From: Gammaproteobacteria bacterium
Lineage (GTDB): Bacteria; Pseudomonadota; Gammaproteobacteria; JAJDOJ01
NCBI GenBank assembly: GCA_027030565.1
Contig: JALVEU010000140.1
Span: forward strand, 1-33,500
Direction of reading: 5' to 3'
Length of the DNA stretch: 33,500 nucleotides
Under the pieces are notes generated by a model. It had not been told where the DNA came from. It was given only the letters and a program-made list of their open reading frames with translations, and searched no databases. Positions 1 through 7,648 of the stretch are shown here, in pieces. The translations under genes were made by a program, and so were the position numbers. How positions within the stretch are numbered: the stretch's first letter is position 1; every line of letters starts with the position of its first letter.

Positions 1-62
1 TGCCCCCGTGGCCCGGCGTGGCGGCGGCTCCGCCCCCCGAATAGACGCGCGCGCAGGGACCG

Positions 63-1910
63 ATGAGCCTCAGCCCCCCACGGATCAATGCCTTTCTGAC
101 CCTGCTCGCCGTAGTGTTCGCCGCCGTCGGCTGCTTTCTCCAATGGGAGCTGATTGAGAGTCAGAGCCGCGCCGACCGCAGGGCGGCCAAATTCCGACAG
201 GCCATGGAGAACTACGAGCGCGAGAACATCTACTACGATCCCCAGGCCACCATCACCTGGCTGCGCAACCGGCAAAATCCCGCCGGCTACTTCGTCCCCA
301 ACCCGGATCTCATCTTCGAGCCCTCCCAGCGCAATGCCAACACCCTGCGGGCCACGCGCTATGCCATCGCAACGCTCCGTGAACTGGACGCCCTGGACCA
401 AATCAACCGACGGGCCGTGGTGGAGTTTGTGCTGGCCAACTACGTGCCCAACGTGGCAGAGACCCAGAGCGGCCCCTACGCGGACATCTATCGCAACGGT
501 CGCTACGCAGGCTTTCGCACACTGGAAGGCAAGCCGGTGGGCGTCAGGCCGACGATGGACGCCCTGATCATCCTGGACGCTCTGAACGCGCTGGACGATC
601 CCCGCATCCGGCTCGAGGACATCCGCCGCTTCATACTCGTACACCAGAATCCGGATGGCGGGTTCTGGGACGAACACTACCCCGAAAGTGGGCAGTCCTC
701 CTGTCTGAAATGCACCTCTTTCGCATTGCGTGCCCTGGGGGTGATGCATCGCCACACCCACGCACCATTCCCGCCCGTGTTCAAGGAGCAGGTGGCGGGC
801 TTCGTCGCCCGCTGTAGGGACCCGGAAAGTGGGGGATACGGCTCGGCTCCGGGCAAGGCGGCCGAAGACCTCTACAACGTCTTTCGGGCCTTCATCACGC
901 TGTGGTGGCTCGGCGGCGGCTCGGATGCGGCAGGCCAGGCCTTTGTTCGTGCCCACATGGATGTCGGCGGCGCCCTCGACTACGCCAATCGCGAGCACTA
1001 CCTGCCGGCGGCGGGCGCATTCGCCCGCTATCGGAACCATGGCGATCCGCGCCACCCTTCCCTCAAGGCCACGCATCTCATGGTCTGGCTGGCCACGGCG
1101 CTGGGACGTGTGGACAGCCTGGACGTTCAGGCCATCGCCCGTTTCACGGCGAGCAAGGAAAGCCGTCCCGGGGAATATGGGGGCGACATCTATTCCACTT
1201 ATTCCGCCACGGGGATCTTCAAGAAGCTGGGCGTGCGAACGAGCCCGCTGCCCAAACCCGTCCGGCCGCCCCCGTATCGCCCCCCCTTTCCTGCATATCT
1301 GCCGCCGCTGTTCTTCGTCCTGGCCCTGGTCACCCTCACGCTGAGCTACTTATCGAAGCGGCAAGAGCTGGAAACCATCAATCAACTCCTCGCGCATCAG
1401 GCGGCCGTGGACGGGCTCACCGGTGCCCTGAACCGGCTGCGCTTCGAGGAGCTGCTCAGCGCGGAGATGCGACGTGCACAGCGGTATGGGTCGCCACTGT
1501 CGGTGATCCTCTTCGACGCCGACCGTTTCAAGCACATCAACGACCGCCACGGGCATCTCGCCGGGGACCGCGTACTCAGGGCGCTCGCGGAACAGGTCAC
1601 GAAGGCACTGCGGGCCCCGGACCAGCTCGCCCGGTGGGGCGGAGAGGAATTCATCGTACTGGCCCCGGGGACGGACCTGCAGGGCGCGCTGCGACTCGCC
1701 GAGAAGCTGCGCCAGCTCGTCGAACGGACCACCTTCGAGGAGGTGGGACACATCACATGCAGCTTCGGCGTGGCGCAGTACCGGCCCGGCGAGCCGAGTG
1801 AGCGCTTCCTGGAGCGGGCGGACCAGGCCTTGTATCAGGCCAAGCATGCAGGACGCAACCGGGTATGTGCGGAGCGCCGCTACGGAGATGTGGCACGGGT
1901 GTCGGCCTGA
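63..1910 (+). CDS. Membrane diguanylate cyclase with a periplasmic alpha-alpha-toroid (PFTB-like) sensor domain
   Basis: This 615-residue protein probably makes cyclic di-GMP in the cytoplasm in response to something sensed outside the inner membrane. It has a signal-anchor helix (about 10-29), a large outer segment (about 35-405), a second helix (about 411-430), a short linker and a C-terminal GGDEF domain (about 445-603). The active motif GGEEF is at 526-530, with an inhibitory-site RxxD (RAPD, 517-520) five residues before it, so product inhibition is likely. The outer segment carries repeats of the QNPDGGF kind (QNPAGYF at 71, QNPDGGF at 195, DPESGGYG at 253), typical of the prenyltransferase/squalene-cyclase toroid fold. 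The pairing with GGDEF is unusual. Two Cys (214, 217) sit in a CLKC motif within the toroid. AGGGA precedes the ATG. The gene converges on the esterase gene with an 11-base gap. The cyclase call is firm; the ligand is unknown. Confidence 0.88.
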   Translation: MSLSPPRINAFLTLLAVVFAAVGCFLQWELIESQSRADRRAAKFRQAMENYERENIYYDPQATITWLRNRQNPAGYFVPNPDLIFEPSQRNANTLRATRYAIATLRELDALDQINRRAVVEFVLANYVPNVAETQSGPYADIYRNGRYAGFRTLEGKPVGVRPTMDALIILDALNALDDPRIRLEDIRRFILVHQNPDGGFWDEHYPESGQSSCLKCTSFALRALGVMHRHTHAPFPPVFKEQVAGFVARCRDPESGGYGSAPGKAAEDLYNVFRAFITLWWLGGGSDAAGQAFVRAHMDVGGALDYANREHYLPAAGAFARYRNHGDPRHPSLKATHLMVWLATALGRVDSLDVQAIARFTASKESRPGEYGGDIYSTYSATGIFKKLGVRTSPLPKPVRPPPYRPPFPAYLPPLFFVLALVTLTLSYLSKRQELETINQLLAHQAAVDGLTGALNRLRFEELLSAEMRRAQRYGSPLSVILFDADRFKHINDRHGHLAGDRVLRALAEQVTKALRAPDQLARWGGEEFIVLAPGTDLQGALRLAEKLRQLVERTTFEEVGHITCSFGVAQYRPGEPSERFLERADQALYQAKHAGRNRVCAERRYGDVARVSA

Positions 1911-1921
1911 CCGACGAAACC

Positions 1922-3100
1922 TCAGCTCGCTCGATCGAGCGGGGACCCGTCCGTCGTACCTGACACCTTCGGATCCAGTGTTTCACCGCCACGGGGGTGC
2001 GTCGGATCGGCCGAGCTCAGATGGCGCGAGAGGAACGCCCCCAGCTCCCGATAGACTGCGCGCGACTCCGGCGAATCGGGCACACCGATGTAGTCGCCGT
2101 GCGAGAGGCCTTCATACACATTGAGCTCGGCTGGCACACCAGCCTCTCGGAGTCGGCGGTGCACCCGAATGGTGTGACTCAGAAAGAGGTCGCGCGTCCC
2201 AGTGACCAGATAGGCGGGCGGCAGACCGGCGAAGTCCCCGTAGACCGGGGACAGCAGCGGATCTCTCAGATCATGGCCGCCGGCGTACAGCCGTGCTGCC
2301 GCGTGCAGTGGGCCGTCGTAGGTGACCAGCAGGCGATCGATCCCCTCGTTGATCCACAGGCTGTCGCCTGTCTTGGTGAGATCCGCCCAGGGCGTGCCCA
2401 GATACATGGCTCCCGGCAAAGGCAGGCCGAGCGACTTCAGCCGCTGCATCAGGGCCAAGGTCAAACCGCCCCCCGCAGAGGTGCCCCCCACCGCGAGTGT
2501 GCATGGATCCCGAGTCTCGAGCTGTGCCCGGTACACGGCCACCGCGTCTTCGAGCGCCGCCGGAAACGGGTGAGCGGGCGGCATGCGGTAGTCCACGGCG
2601 AGCACTGGGATGCCGATGCGAGCCGCGATCAGCACGGGCTCCATGAGTCCCGCCACCCCTGCATTCAGCACGTAGGCGCCACCATGGAAATAGAGCAGCA
2701 GGTGATTCTGATGTTCCCGCGCGATGGCGGGGGGCCAAACGCGGTGCACACGCGCGCCCGCAATGGTCGCAGGCTGGAGCGAAACGGAGGCGCGCCGGGC
2801 CGCCTCCCGCACCGCTCTGGCGGCCGCCCGATCATTGCGCTCGGCCTCCCGCGCCCAGTCCGCCGGCACCGCCTTGCGAGCCGCCTCGACATTGGGTACC
2901 GGCCCGCTGCGTAGCACCTCGCGCAGCTCGGGGCTGGCCGCGGCGGGCAGCGGCAGCTGCCTGCCCGGTACCCACCAGCCTTCCCGGACCTCTTGGACCA
3001 GGGCGATGGATGCGAGGCCCAGCAAGGCCACAGCCCCCAAGCCGAGCCGATATCCCCCTTTCATGTGGGTCTGTTGTTTGCTGGCCCGTCGTTTGCGCAT
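1922..3100 (-). CDS. Alpha/beta hydrolase, hormone-sensitive-lipase (HSL) family esterase, membrane-anchored or exported
   Basis: This is a 392-residue carboxylesterase/lipase-like enzyme. The oxyanion-hole motif HGGA lies at 139-142, the nucleophile motif GTSAG at 206-210 (Ser208), the probable acid at Asp304 in GTRD, and the catalytic His at 334 in LSHGDY; these form a complete HSL-family triad. The basic N-terminus is followed by a hydrophobic stretch (about 19-36), which suggests an uncleaved anchor or signal peptide, so it probably acts at or outside the inner membrane. An internal ATG at 3064 just before the hydrophobic segment is an alternative start. Neither start has a convincing ribosome binding site. 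The tail (about 362-392) is low in hydrophobic residues and extends past the usual fold. The substrate cannot be read from the sequence. The gene stands alone, separated by 128 bases from the operon upstream. Confidence 0.85.
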   Translation of the reverse strand: MRKRRASKQQTHMKGGYRLGLGAVALLGLASIALVQEVREGWWVPGRQLPLPAAASPELREVLRSGPVPNVEAARKAVPADWAREAERNDRAAARAVREAARRASVSLQPATIAGARVHRVWPPAIAREHQNHLLLYFHGGAYVLNAGVAGLMEPVLIAARIGIPVLAVDYRMPPAHPFPAALEDAVAVYRAQLETRDPCTLAVGGTSAGGGLTLALMQRLKSLGLPLPGAMYLGTPWADLTKTGDSLWINEGIDRLLVTYDGPLHAAARLYAGGHDLRDPLLSPVYGDFAGLPPAYLVTGTRDLFLSHTIRVHRRLREAGVPAELNVYEGLSHGDYIGVPDSPESRAVYRELGAFLSRHLSSADPTHPRGGETLDPKVSGTTDGSPLDRAS

Positions 3101-3228
3101 CGCCGGCGCGTCATCACCCCCTCCGGGATCTGCGCCTCCCTACACGCCTGCTTCACACGCCGCACCCATGGCGCCGGTCCAGGGAGACCAGCCCGAGCAC
3201 CCGCACCGCGCGACCGGAGTCAGGCCAC

Positions 3229-3741
3229 TCACACGCCGCCGCTGTGGACGACCTCGTAGTAGAGCTTCTCGAGCTCGCGCTTGTGCTCAGCCTCCTCCTT
3301 GGCCAAAAAGACGAACAGGTCGCGGATGGGACCCTCCGGGGCCGACTCGGCCAGGGACTGGTACTGCTCCATGGCCGTTTTCTCGCGGCCCATGGCGTAC
3401 TGCAGGATGGACTGATCGTCGGGATGCTCGCCCAGATCCGGGATGTGGATGTGGTCGGAGAAGCGGGTGTTGCTGGGCGGCGTCTTGACCTTCTCCTTGA
3501 GCTGGTCCTCAAGGCCCGGGGTCTTGGCCAGGTTCATGAACAGGTCGTAGTGGCGCTGTTCCTCCTGGGCCAGCTCGTCCACCAGCCAGCGGATGTTCTT
3601 GCTCACCTTGGGCGCCAGGTCCCGGTAGAAGTCCCGCGCGGTGCGCTCGAACTCCGAGGCGGTCTCCAGGATCTCGGCCAACGTCGTCTTGGACTGGATG
3701 CGCGCGTAGGCGCTGGGCTGTCCCTCGGTCGGCTCGCTCAT
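3229..3741 (-). CDS. Rubrerythrin/ferritin-like di-iron protein, last gene of the Mbx-like operon
   Basis: The product has 170 residues and is all-helical with ferritin-like di-iron features: an early Glu-rich helix (ASEFERTARDFY), EEQRH in the second helix, a Glu in the third (GREKTAMEQY) and EEAEH in the fourth. There is no rubredoxin Cys4 domain, so it is a short erythrin or sulerythrin-like form. Such proteins reduce peroxide or bind iron, often with NAD(P)H-derived electrons. The ATG at 3741 overlaps the stop of the ferredoxin-GltD gene as ATGA, so translation is coupled, and an upstream in-frame start would lie inside that gene. This position suggests it protects, repairs or draws electrons from the Fe-S complex encoded upstream. 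The partner is inference; the fold assignment is good. Confidence 0.8.
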   Translation of the reverse strand: MSEPTEGQPSAYARIQSKTTLAEILETASEFERTARDFYRDLAPKVSKNIRWLVDELAQEEQRHYDLFMNLAKTPGLEDQLKEKVKTPPSNTRFSDHIHIPDLGEHPDDQSILQYAMGREKTAMEQYQSLAESAPEGPIRDLFVFLAKEEAEHKRELEKLYYEVVHSGGV

Positions 3742-5591
3742 GCCGTCTTCTCCAGTTGCGTGAGACAAGCGTCGATGCTCGCCGCCACCCGGTGGCCGTC
3801 GGCCACGGCATGGACCACATCGGGGCCGTGCACATCGTCACCGGCGGCCCACAACCAGGGCACCGCAGTGCGCCCCTCCTCGTCCACCTGCAGGCGCCCC
3901 CGCACCCATTCGAGCTGTTCGATCAGATCCTCGCCGAGCAGGCTCATGTCGGCCATCTGACCGATGGCCTCGACCACCCACTCGCCCTCGTGGAAGCGCT
4001 CGTCCTCGGGGTCCAGCTCGGGGGCGAACCGGCCCTTCTCGTCGAAGATGGACTTCACCCGCCAGGTGACCAGCCCCTTGATGCGGCCGTCCTCGATCAC
4101 CACCTCGCGGGGTCCTCGCGAATCCAGGATCTCGATGCCCTCCTCGCGCGCCTCCTTGACCTCCACCGGGTCGGCCAGGAAGTGATCGAAGTCCTCCAGC
4201 GCCACCACGGTGATGCGCACCTCGCCGTACTTCTGCATCTGGAAACGGGCCATGGTGCGGGCGATGTCCATGGCCACGTTGCCGCCGCCGATGACCACGG
4301 CGGTCTGCGGCACGTCCAGCGCGCGGCCCTCGCCCGCCTCGCGCAGCAGGTCCACCGCGCGCTTGACGTCCTCATGCTCCGAGCCCGGGATGCGCGTGGA
4401 ACGGCCCATCTGCAGGCCGATGGCCAACACCACGGCGTCGAACTCCTCACGCAGCGCCTCCATGGTCACATCCCGACCCACGCGGGTGTTGTAGCGGATC
4501 TCCACGCCCAGGGACTCGATGACCTCGACCTCCCGGTCCAGGATCTCCTCCGGCAGGCGGTAGTAGGGGATGCCGTAGCGGGTCATGCCGCCGGCCTTGG
4601 GCTGCGCCTCGAAGACCACCACCCGATGGCCCTTCTTGACCAGATCGTAGGCGGCGGTGAGCCCGGCCGGCCCCGCGCCGACGATGGCCACGGATCGGCC
4701 GGTGACGTAGTCGGCCTTGCCCTCGGCGGCGATCGCCTTGATGCGTTCGTGGGGAACCCGATCCGTGGCATAGCGCTTGAGCCAGCGGATCGCCACGGGC
4801 TCTCCGCGACGCCCGATGGAGCAGGCGGCCTCGCAGCGGTGGGTGCAGACCCGGCCGCAGACCTGGGAGAACGGATTGGTGCGGTACATCCAGCGCACCG
4901 CCTCCTCCGGCTCCCCGCGCCAGATGGCCCGGATGTACTCGGGGGCGTGCATGTGCGTGGGACAGGCGTCGTGGCACATGCCGCACTGCACGCAGCGCGA
5001 GGCCTCGATGATCGCCTGCTGATCGTCGTAGCCCAGCACCATCTCCTGGAAGTTGTCCACCCGTTCCTCGGGCGGCAGCTCCGGCATGGGCTGGCGCTCC
5101 AGGTCCAGGAGGTCGTTGGTGGGCGTCTTGGTCCAGCCCAGCGGATAGGGTGTGCCGTGGATGCCGTGCTCGTCCGGCAGCACGAAGTAGCTGTCGATCT
5201 CCTCTTGCGTGCAGGTGTGCACGTACTCGCGCGACAGCTTGATGGCGCTGGTGGGGCAGATGTCCACGCACAAGGCGCACCAGCAGCAGCGTCCGTAGTC
5301 GATGGCCGGGCGCAATGGCCGGATCCCCTTGACCGGGTCCTCCGGGGCCCCCGGCACGTGGACCATGGTGATGGCCGCGTTGTCGCAGACCTTCTGGCAG
5401 CTCCCGCAGCCGATGCAGGCGTTCCAGTCGTTGAGGTGAAAGCCCCGGTAGATCTCCGCGGCCGGCCGTGGTTCCAACGGCTCGGTCACCGGCGGCCGGA
5501 ACAGGAACTGCAGGTTCTTGAGCGGCGCCAGCAGCGAGCCGCGGTCCTCGTAACGGACCTCCGAGCGCCGTGCCTTGGGCTTACCGGTCAT
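3738..5591 (-). CDS. Ferredoxin (NuoI/MbxN-like) fused to GltD-type NAD(P)H/FAD oxidoreductase
   Basis: This 617-residue fusion is the likely electron-entry or exit module of the complex. The N-terminal part resembles NuoI/MbxN, with two 4Fe-4S motifs (Cys 59, 62, 65, 69 and 102, 105, 108, 112). The rest resembles the glutamate synthase small subunit (GltD/NfnL family): a further cluster region (Cys 200, 203, 206, 210, then 245, 249, 253, 257), an FAD-binding GAGPAG at 305-310 and a second nucleotide motif GGGNVA at 435-440, with the C-terminal AAGD typical of the family. No glutamate synthase large subunit is nearby, so glutamate synthesis is unlikely. In archaeal Mbx the NuoI-like subunit is a separate small protein. 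The gene follows the NuoD-like gene after a 117-base gap filled by a repeat, and overlaps the rubrerythrin gene by 4 nt. Whether NADH or NADPH is used cannot be told. Confidence 0.85.
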   Translation of the reverse strand: MTGKPKARRSEVRYEDRGSLLAPLKNLQFLFRPPVTEPLEPRPAAEIYRGFHLNDWNACIGCGSCQKVCDNAAITMVHVPGAPEDPVKGIRPLRPAIDYGRCCWCALCVDICPTSAIKLSREYVHTCTQEEIDSYFVLPDEHGIHGTPYPLGWTKTPTNDLLDLERQPMPELPPEERVDNFQEMVLGYDDQQAIIEASRCVQCGMCHDACPTHMHAPEYIRAIWRGEPEEAVRWMYRTNPFSQVCGRVCTHRCEAACSIGRRGEPVAIRWLKRYATDRVPHERIKAIAAEGKADYVTGRSVAIVGAGPAGLTAAYDLVKKGHRVVVFEAQPKAGGMTRYGIPYYRLPEEILDREVEVIESLGVEIRYNTRVGRDVTMEALREEFDAVVLAIGLQMGRSTRIPGSEHEDVKRAVDLLREAGEGRALDVPQTAVVIGGGNVAMDIARTMARFQMQKYGEVRITVVALEDFDHFLADPVEVKEAREEGIEILDSRGPREVVIEDGRIKGLVTWRVKSIFDEKGRFAPELDPEDERFHEGEWVVEAIGQMADMSLLGEDLIEQLEWVRGRLQVDEEGRTAVPWLWAAGDDVHGPDVVHAVADGHRVAASIDACLTQLEKTA

Positions 5592-5611
5592 GGCCGTCCC
5601 CTGGAATACGC

Positions 5612-5695
5612 ACCGCGAAGGCGCGAAGCATATGTGTTTGGAGAAACGAGTACACCAATTCCATTTTCTCTTCGCGTCCTTCGCGCCTTGGCGGT
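5612..5695. repeat. Short intergenic element with inverted-repeat ends (copy 1)
   Basis: The left arm ACCGCGAAGGCGCGAAG (5612-5628) matches the reverse complement of 5679-5695 at 16 of 17 positions. The right side carries an extra partial tandem copy just before it (TTCGCGTCC at 5671). The roughly 50-base centre is AT-richer than the surroundings. The element fills most of the 117-base gap between the NuoD-like and ferredoxin-GltD genes. The same arms occur at 6874-7053. It has no coding capacity, so it is a MITE- or REP-like repeat. Confidence 0.75.
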
Positions 5696-5708
5696 GAAAA
5701 ATATGACA

Positions 5709-6851
5709 TCACCGGTCCACCTCCGGCGGGCAGGCATCCAGCGTGAACATGATCTGGGCCACGTCCTCGATGCGGGCGCCACGGGCCAGGTGCTCCAGGA
5801 CCTGCACCGCGTGCATCATGGAGGCGCCGCGCACGTGGACCCGGTAGGGCTTCTCGCCCCCGTCGGAGACCACGTACCAGGCGAGCTCCCCCTTGGAGGA
5901 CTCCACCCGCGTGTAGGCCTCGCCGGCCGGGACCTTCCAGGCCAGGGGGTTGGGGATCGGCGCGCGCACCGGACCCGGGATCTCCGGGAGCCGCTCGATC
6001 ACCTGGCGCACGATGCGGATGCTCTGGACCAGCTCGGCACGGCGCACCAGGGTGCGGGCGTAGGCGTCGCCCGCCGACTCGGTGGGGATGTCGAACTCGA
6101 GCTGGTCGTAGACCAGATACGGGTCGTCGCGGCGCACGTCGAAGGCCAGGCCCGTGGCGCGCAGATTGGGTCCCGTCACACCCAGCTCCAAGGCGGTCTC
6201 CTGATCCAGCACCCCGACCCCCTTGGCGCGGTCCACCAGCACCTGATTGCGGAAGAACAGGTTGTCGTAGTCGGGCAGGCGCGATTCCAGATAGTCCATG
6301 GTCGCCGCCACCCGACCCAGGAAGCCGGGCGGGACGTCGCGCCGTACGCCCCCGGGGATGTTGAAGATGTGATAGACACGGCCCCCACTGAGCTCCTCGA
6401 ACAGGTCGAGAATGCGATCCCGGTCGGCCACACCCCAGAACATATTGGTGTACATGCCGGTGGTGGAGGCATGGCCGCCGAAGGTGAACAGATGCGCGGC
6501 GATGCGGGAGAGCTCGAGCTGGAGCACACGCAGCCACTGGGCCCGCTCGGGCACCTCCAGCCCGCAGAGCTCCTCCACCGCCAGGGAATAGGACACCTCC
6601 ATGGGCACCGGGTCCGGCACGCAGATCCGGGGCACCAGGGCGATGTTCTGAATCCACAGCCGCCCCTCCATGAGCTTCTCGAAACCGCGGTGCAGATAGC
6701 CGGCGTCGGCCTTGCCCTCGATCACCCGGTCGCCGTGCAGGCGCAGCTTGAAGGCGTAGTTGCCCTCGATGCCGGGGTGGTTGGGCCCGATGAAGAGCTC
6801 GTACTCGTGGCTCGGCGGATGACTCCGGGCCTGGTAGTTCTCAGGACGCAT
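5709..6851 (-). CDS. NuoD/[NiFe]-hydrogenase large-subunit-like protein (MbxL/Ehr type) with degenerate metal motifs
   Basis: This 380-residue catalytic-type subunit belongs to the complex I / group 4 hydrogenase family. It has GPNHP near residue 22, the conserved HRGFEKLMEGR block (54-64) and a family-typical VDR C-terminus. In group 4 hydrogenases two CxxC pairs bind Ni-Fe. Here the N-terminal pair reads C77-V-P-D80 and the C-terminal pair C374-P-P-E377, so one Cys of each pair survives. A NiFe site is therefore unlikely, but the residues are also not those of ordinary NuoD, which lacks both. This places it with Mbx/MBS- or Ehr-type complexes, whose substrate may be sulfane sulfur, quinone or another carrier. 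There is no C-terminal extension after the VDR end, as there would be in a hydrogenase matured by a protease. It is flanked on both sides by related repeat elements. Confidence 0.85.
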   Translation of the reverse strand: MRPENYQARSHPPSHEYELFIGPNHPGIEGNYAFKLRLHGDRVIEGKADAGYLHRGFEKLMEGRLWIQNIALVPRICVPDPVPMEVSYSLAVEELCGLEVPERAQWLRVLQLELSRIAAHLFTFGGHASTTGMYTNMFWGVADRDRILDLFEELSGGRVYHIFNIPGGVRRDVPPGFLGRVAATMDYLESRLPDYDNLFFRNQVLVDRAKGVGVLDQETALELGVTGPNLRATGLAFDVRRDDPYLVYDQLEFDIPTESAGDAYARTLVRRAELVQSIRIVRQVIERLPEIPGPVRAPIPNPLAWKVPAGEAYTRVESSKGELAWYVVSDGGEKPYRVHVRGASMMHAVQVLEHLARGARIEDVAQIMFTLDACPPEVDR

Positions 6852-6873
6852 GGGGACTCACCATCGGTCACTC

Positions 6874-7053
6874 ACCGCGAAGACGCGAAGTAGCTGTAGG
6901 CCGGATAAGCGAAGCGCATCCGGCACGCCGAGGTTCCAATCGCCCGATGCGCTGCGCTTATCGGGCCTACGGCTTGCCCTGCCCGATGTGCCACCACGAT
7001 CGGGTCCGCGAGGAAGCGCCGTTCGTTCTCGGTGCCCTTCGCGCCTTCGCGGT
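6874..7053. repeat. Intergenic element with the same inverted-repeat ends (copy 2), carrying a nested REP-like repeat
   Basis: The left arm ACCGCGAAGACGCGAAG (6874-6890) and right arm CTTCGCGCCTTCGCGGT (7037-7053) are inverted repeats at 16 of 17 positions. The right arm is the exact reverse complement of the left arm of the element at 5612. The element fills the 211-base gap between the NuoC- and NuoD-like genes. A separate palindromic repeat (6896-6972) is nested inside it, so this copy looks like a composite. Confidence 0.75.
6896..6972 (+). repeat. REP-like imperfect palindrome (copy A)
   Basis: Arms of 29 bases (6896-6924 and 6942-6970) pair at 26 of 29 positions around a 17-base loop. 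The arms contain GTAGGCCGGATAAGCG and its counterpart CTTATCGGGCCTAC, similar in style to enterobacterial REP sequences. A second copy, ungapped and identical at 62 of 77 positions, lies at 11130-11206 on the opposite strand. Confidence 0.8.
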
Positions 7054-7062
7054 GCACGCCCA

Positions 7063-7641
7063 TCAGTCCTCCCGGCGGCTGTAGCGCTGTTCGTCTGGGG
7101 GGATGGCGATACCGCCCCCCTGGGCCTCGAGCTCCTTGAGCCAATCGGGGCGGTACTCCTGCCAGTTGAAGAATTGATTGATATAGGCCTCGCTGTCGAA
7201 GTCCTTGCGCATGGGCGGAGGGCCGTCCCACTCGGTGAGGATGAACTTCTCCATGAACGGGCTGCCCTCGAAATAGACGCCGAACATCTCGTAGATGTCG
7301 CGCTCGAAGAAGGCTGCGGGCTTGTAGAGATCGTAGACCGACAGATACCTGCCAGGCTCGCGCGGGATGCGCGTGTGCGCCGAAATCAGGGACTGGGTCT
7401 CATAGGACCACACGTGGTAGATCAGCTCGAACTCGCCCTCCGCGATCCAGTCCACGCAGGTGATGGCCGACAAATGCACGTAGGAGGCCTTGCCCTTGAG
7501 GAGCTCAAGGAGGGTGGGCAGGGCGTCGGCATCCACGTCCAGACGCATGCGTCGCTCGCGTTTGCGTCGCATCTCCACCTGCTCGATCTCGGCGAGCAGG
7601 TCGTCCAGCCAGACCTGGAGCTCACGAGAGCCCTGGTTCAT
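7063..7641 (-). CDS. NuoC/MbxK-like complex I 30-kDa subunit homologue
   Basis: The product has 192 residues. It carries the family block YEPAAFFERDIYEMFG-like (here KPAAFFERDIYEMFG) followed by a PMRKDF motif, which is characteristic of the NADH dehydrogenase 30-kDa subunit/hydrogenase component E family. It is a soluble arm protein that packs between the NuoB- and NuoD-like subunits and binds no cofactor. The ATG at 7641 has GAGG five bases upstream and starts 7 bases after the stop of the NuoB-like gene; an in-frame GTG two codons earlier is less likely. The C-terminal 40 residues (Gly-rich, then charged) are longer than the minimal domain. It precedes the composite repeat element that separates it from the NuoD-like gene. 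Confidence 0.87.
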   Translation of the reverse strand: MNQGSRELQVWLDDLLAEIEQVEMRRKRERRMRLDVDADALPTLLELLKGKASYVHLSAITCVDWIAEGEFELIYHVWSYETQSLISAHTRIPREPGRYLSVYDLYKPAAFFERDIYEMFGVYFEGSPFMEKFILTEWDGPPPMRKDFDSEAYINQFFNWQEYRPDWLKELEAQGGGIAIPPDEQRYSRRED

Positions 7642-7648
7642 CGGCACC

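Noticed and set aside
3738..5591. Glutamate synthase small subunit (gltD)
   Set aside because: No gltB is nearby, the N-terminus carries a NuoI-like double cluster, and the operon encodes a respiratory-type complex.
3756..6893. A 1045-codon open frame on the plus strand opposite the ferredoxin-GltD and NuoD-like genes
   Set aside because: Its His/Gly/Leu-rich product has no recognisable family, it lies wholly antisense to well-supported genes and crosses the repeat element; long antisense frames are expected in GC-rich DNA.
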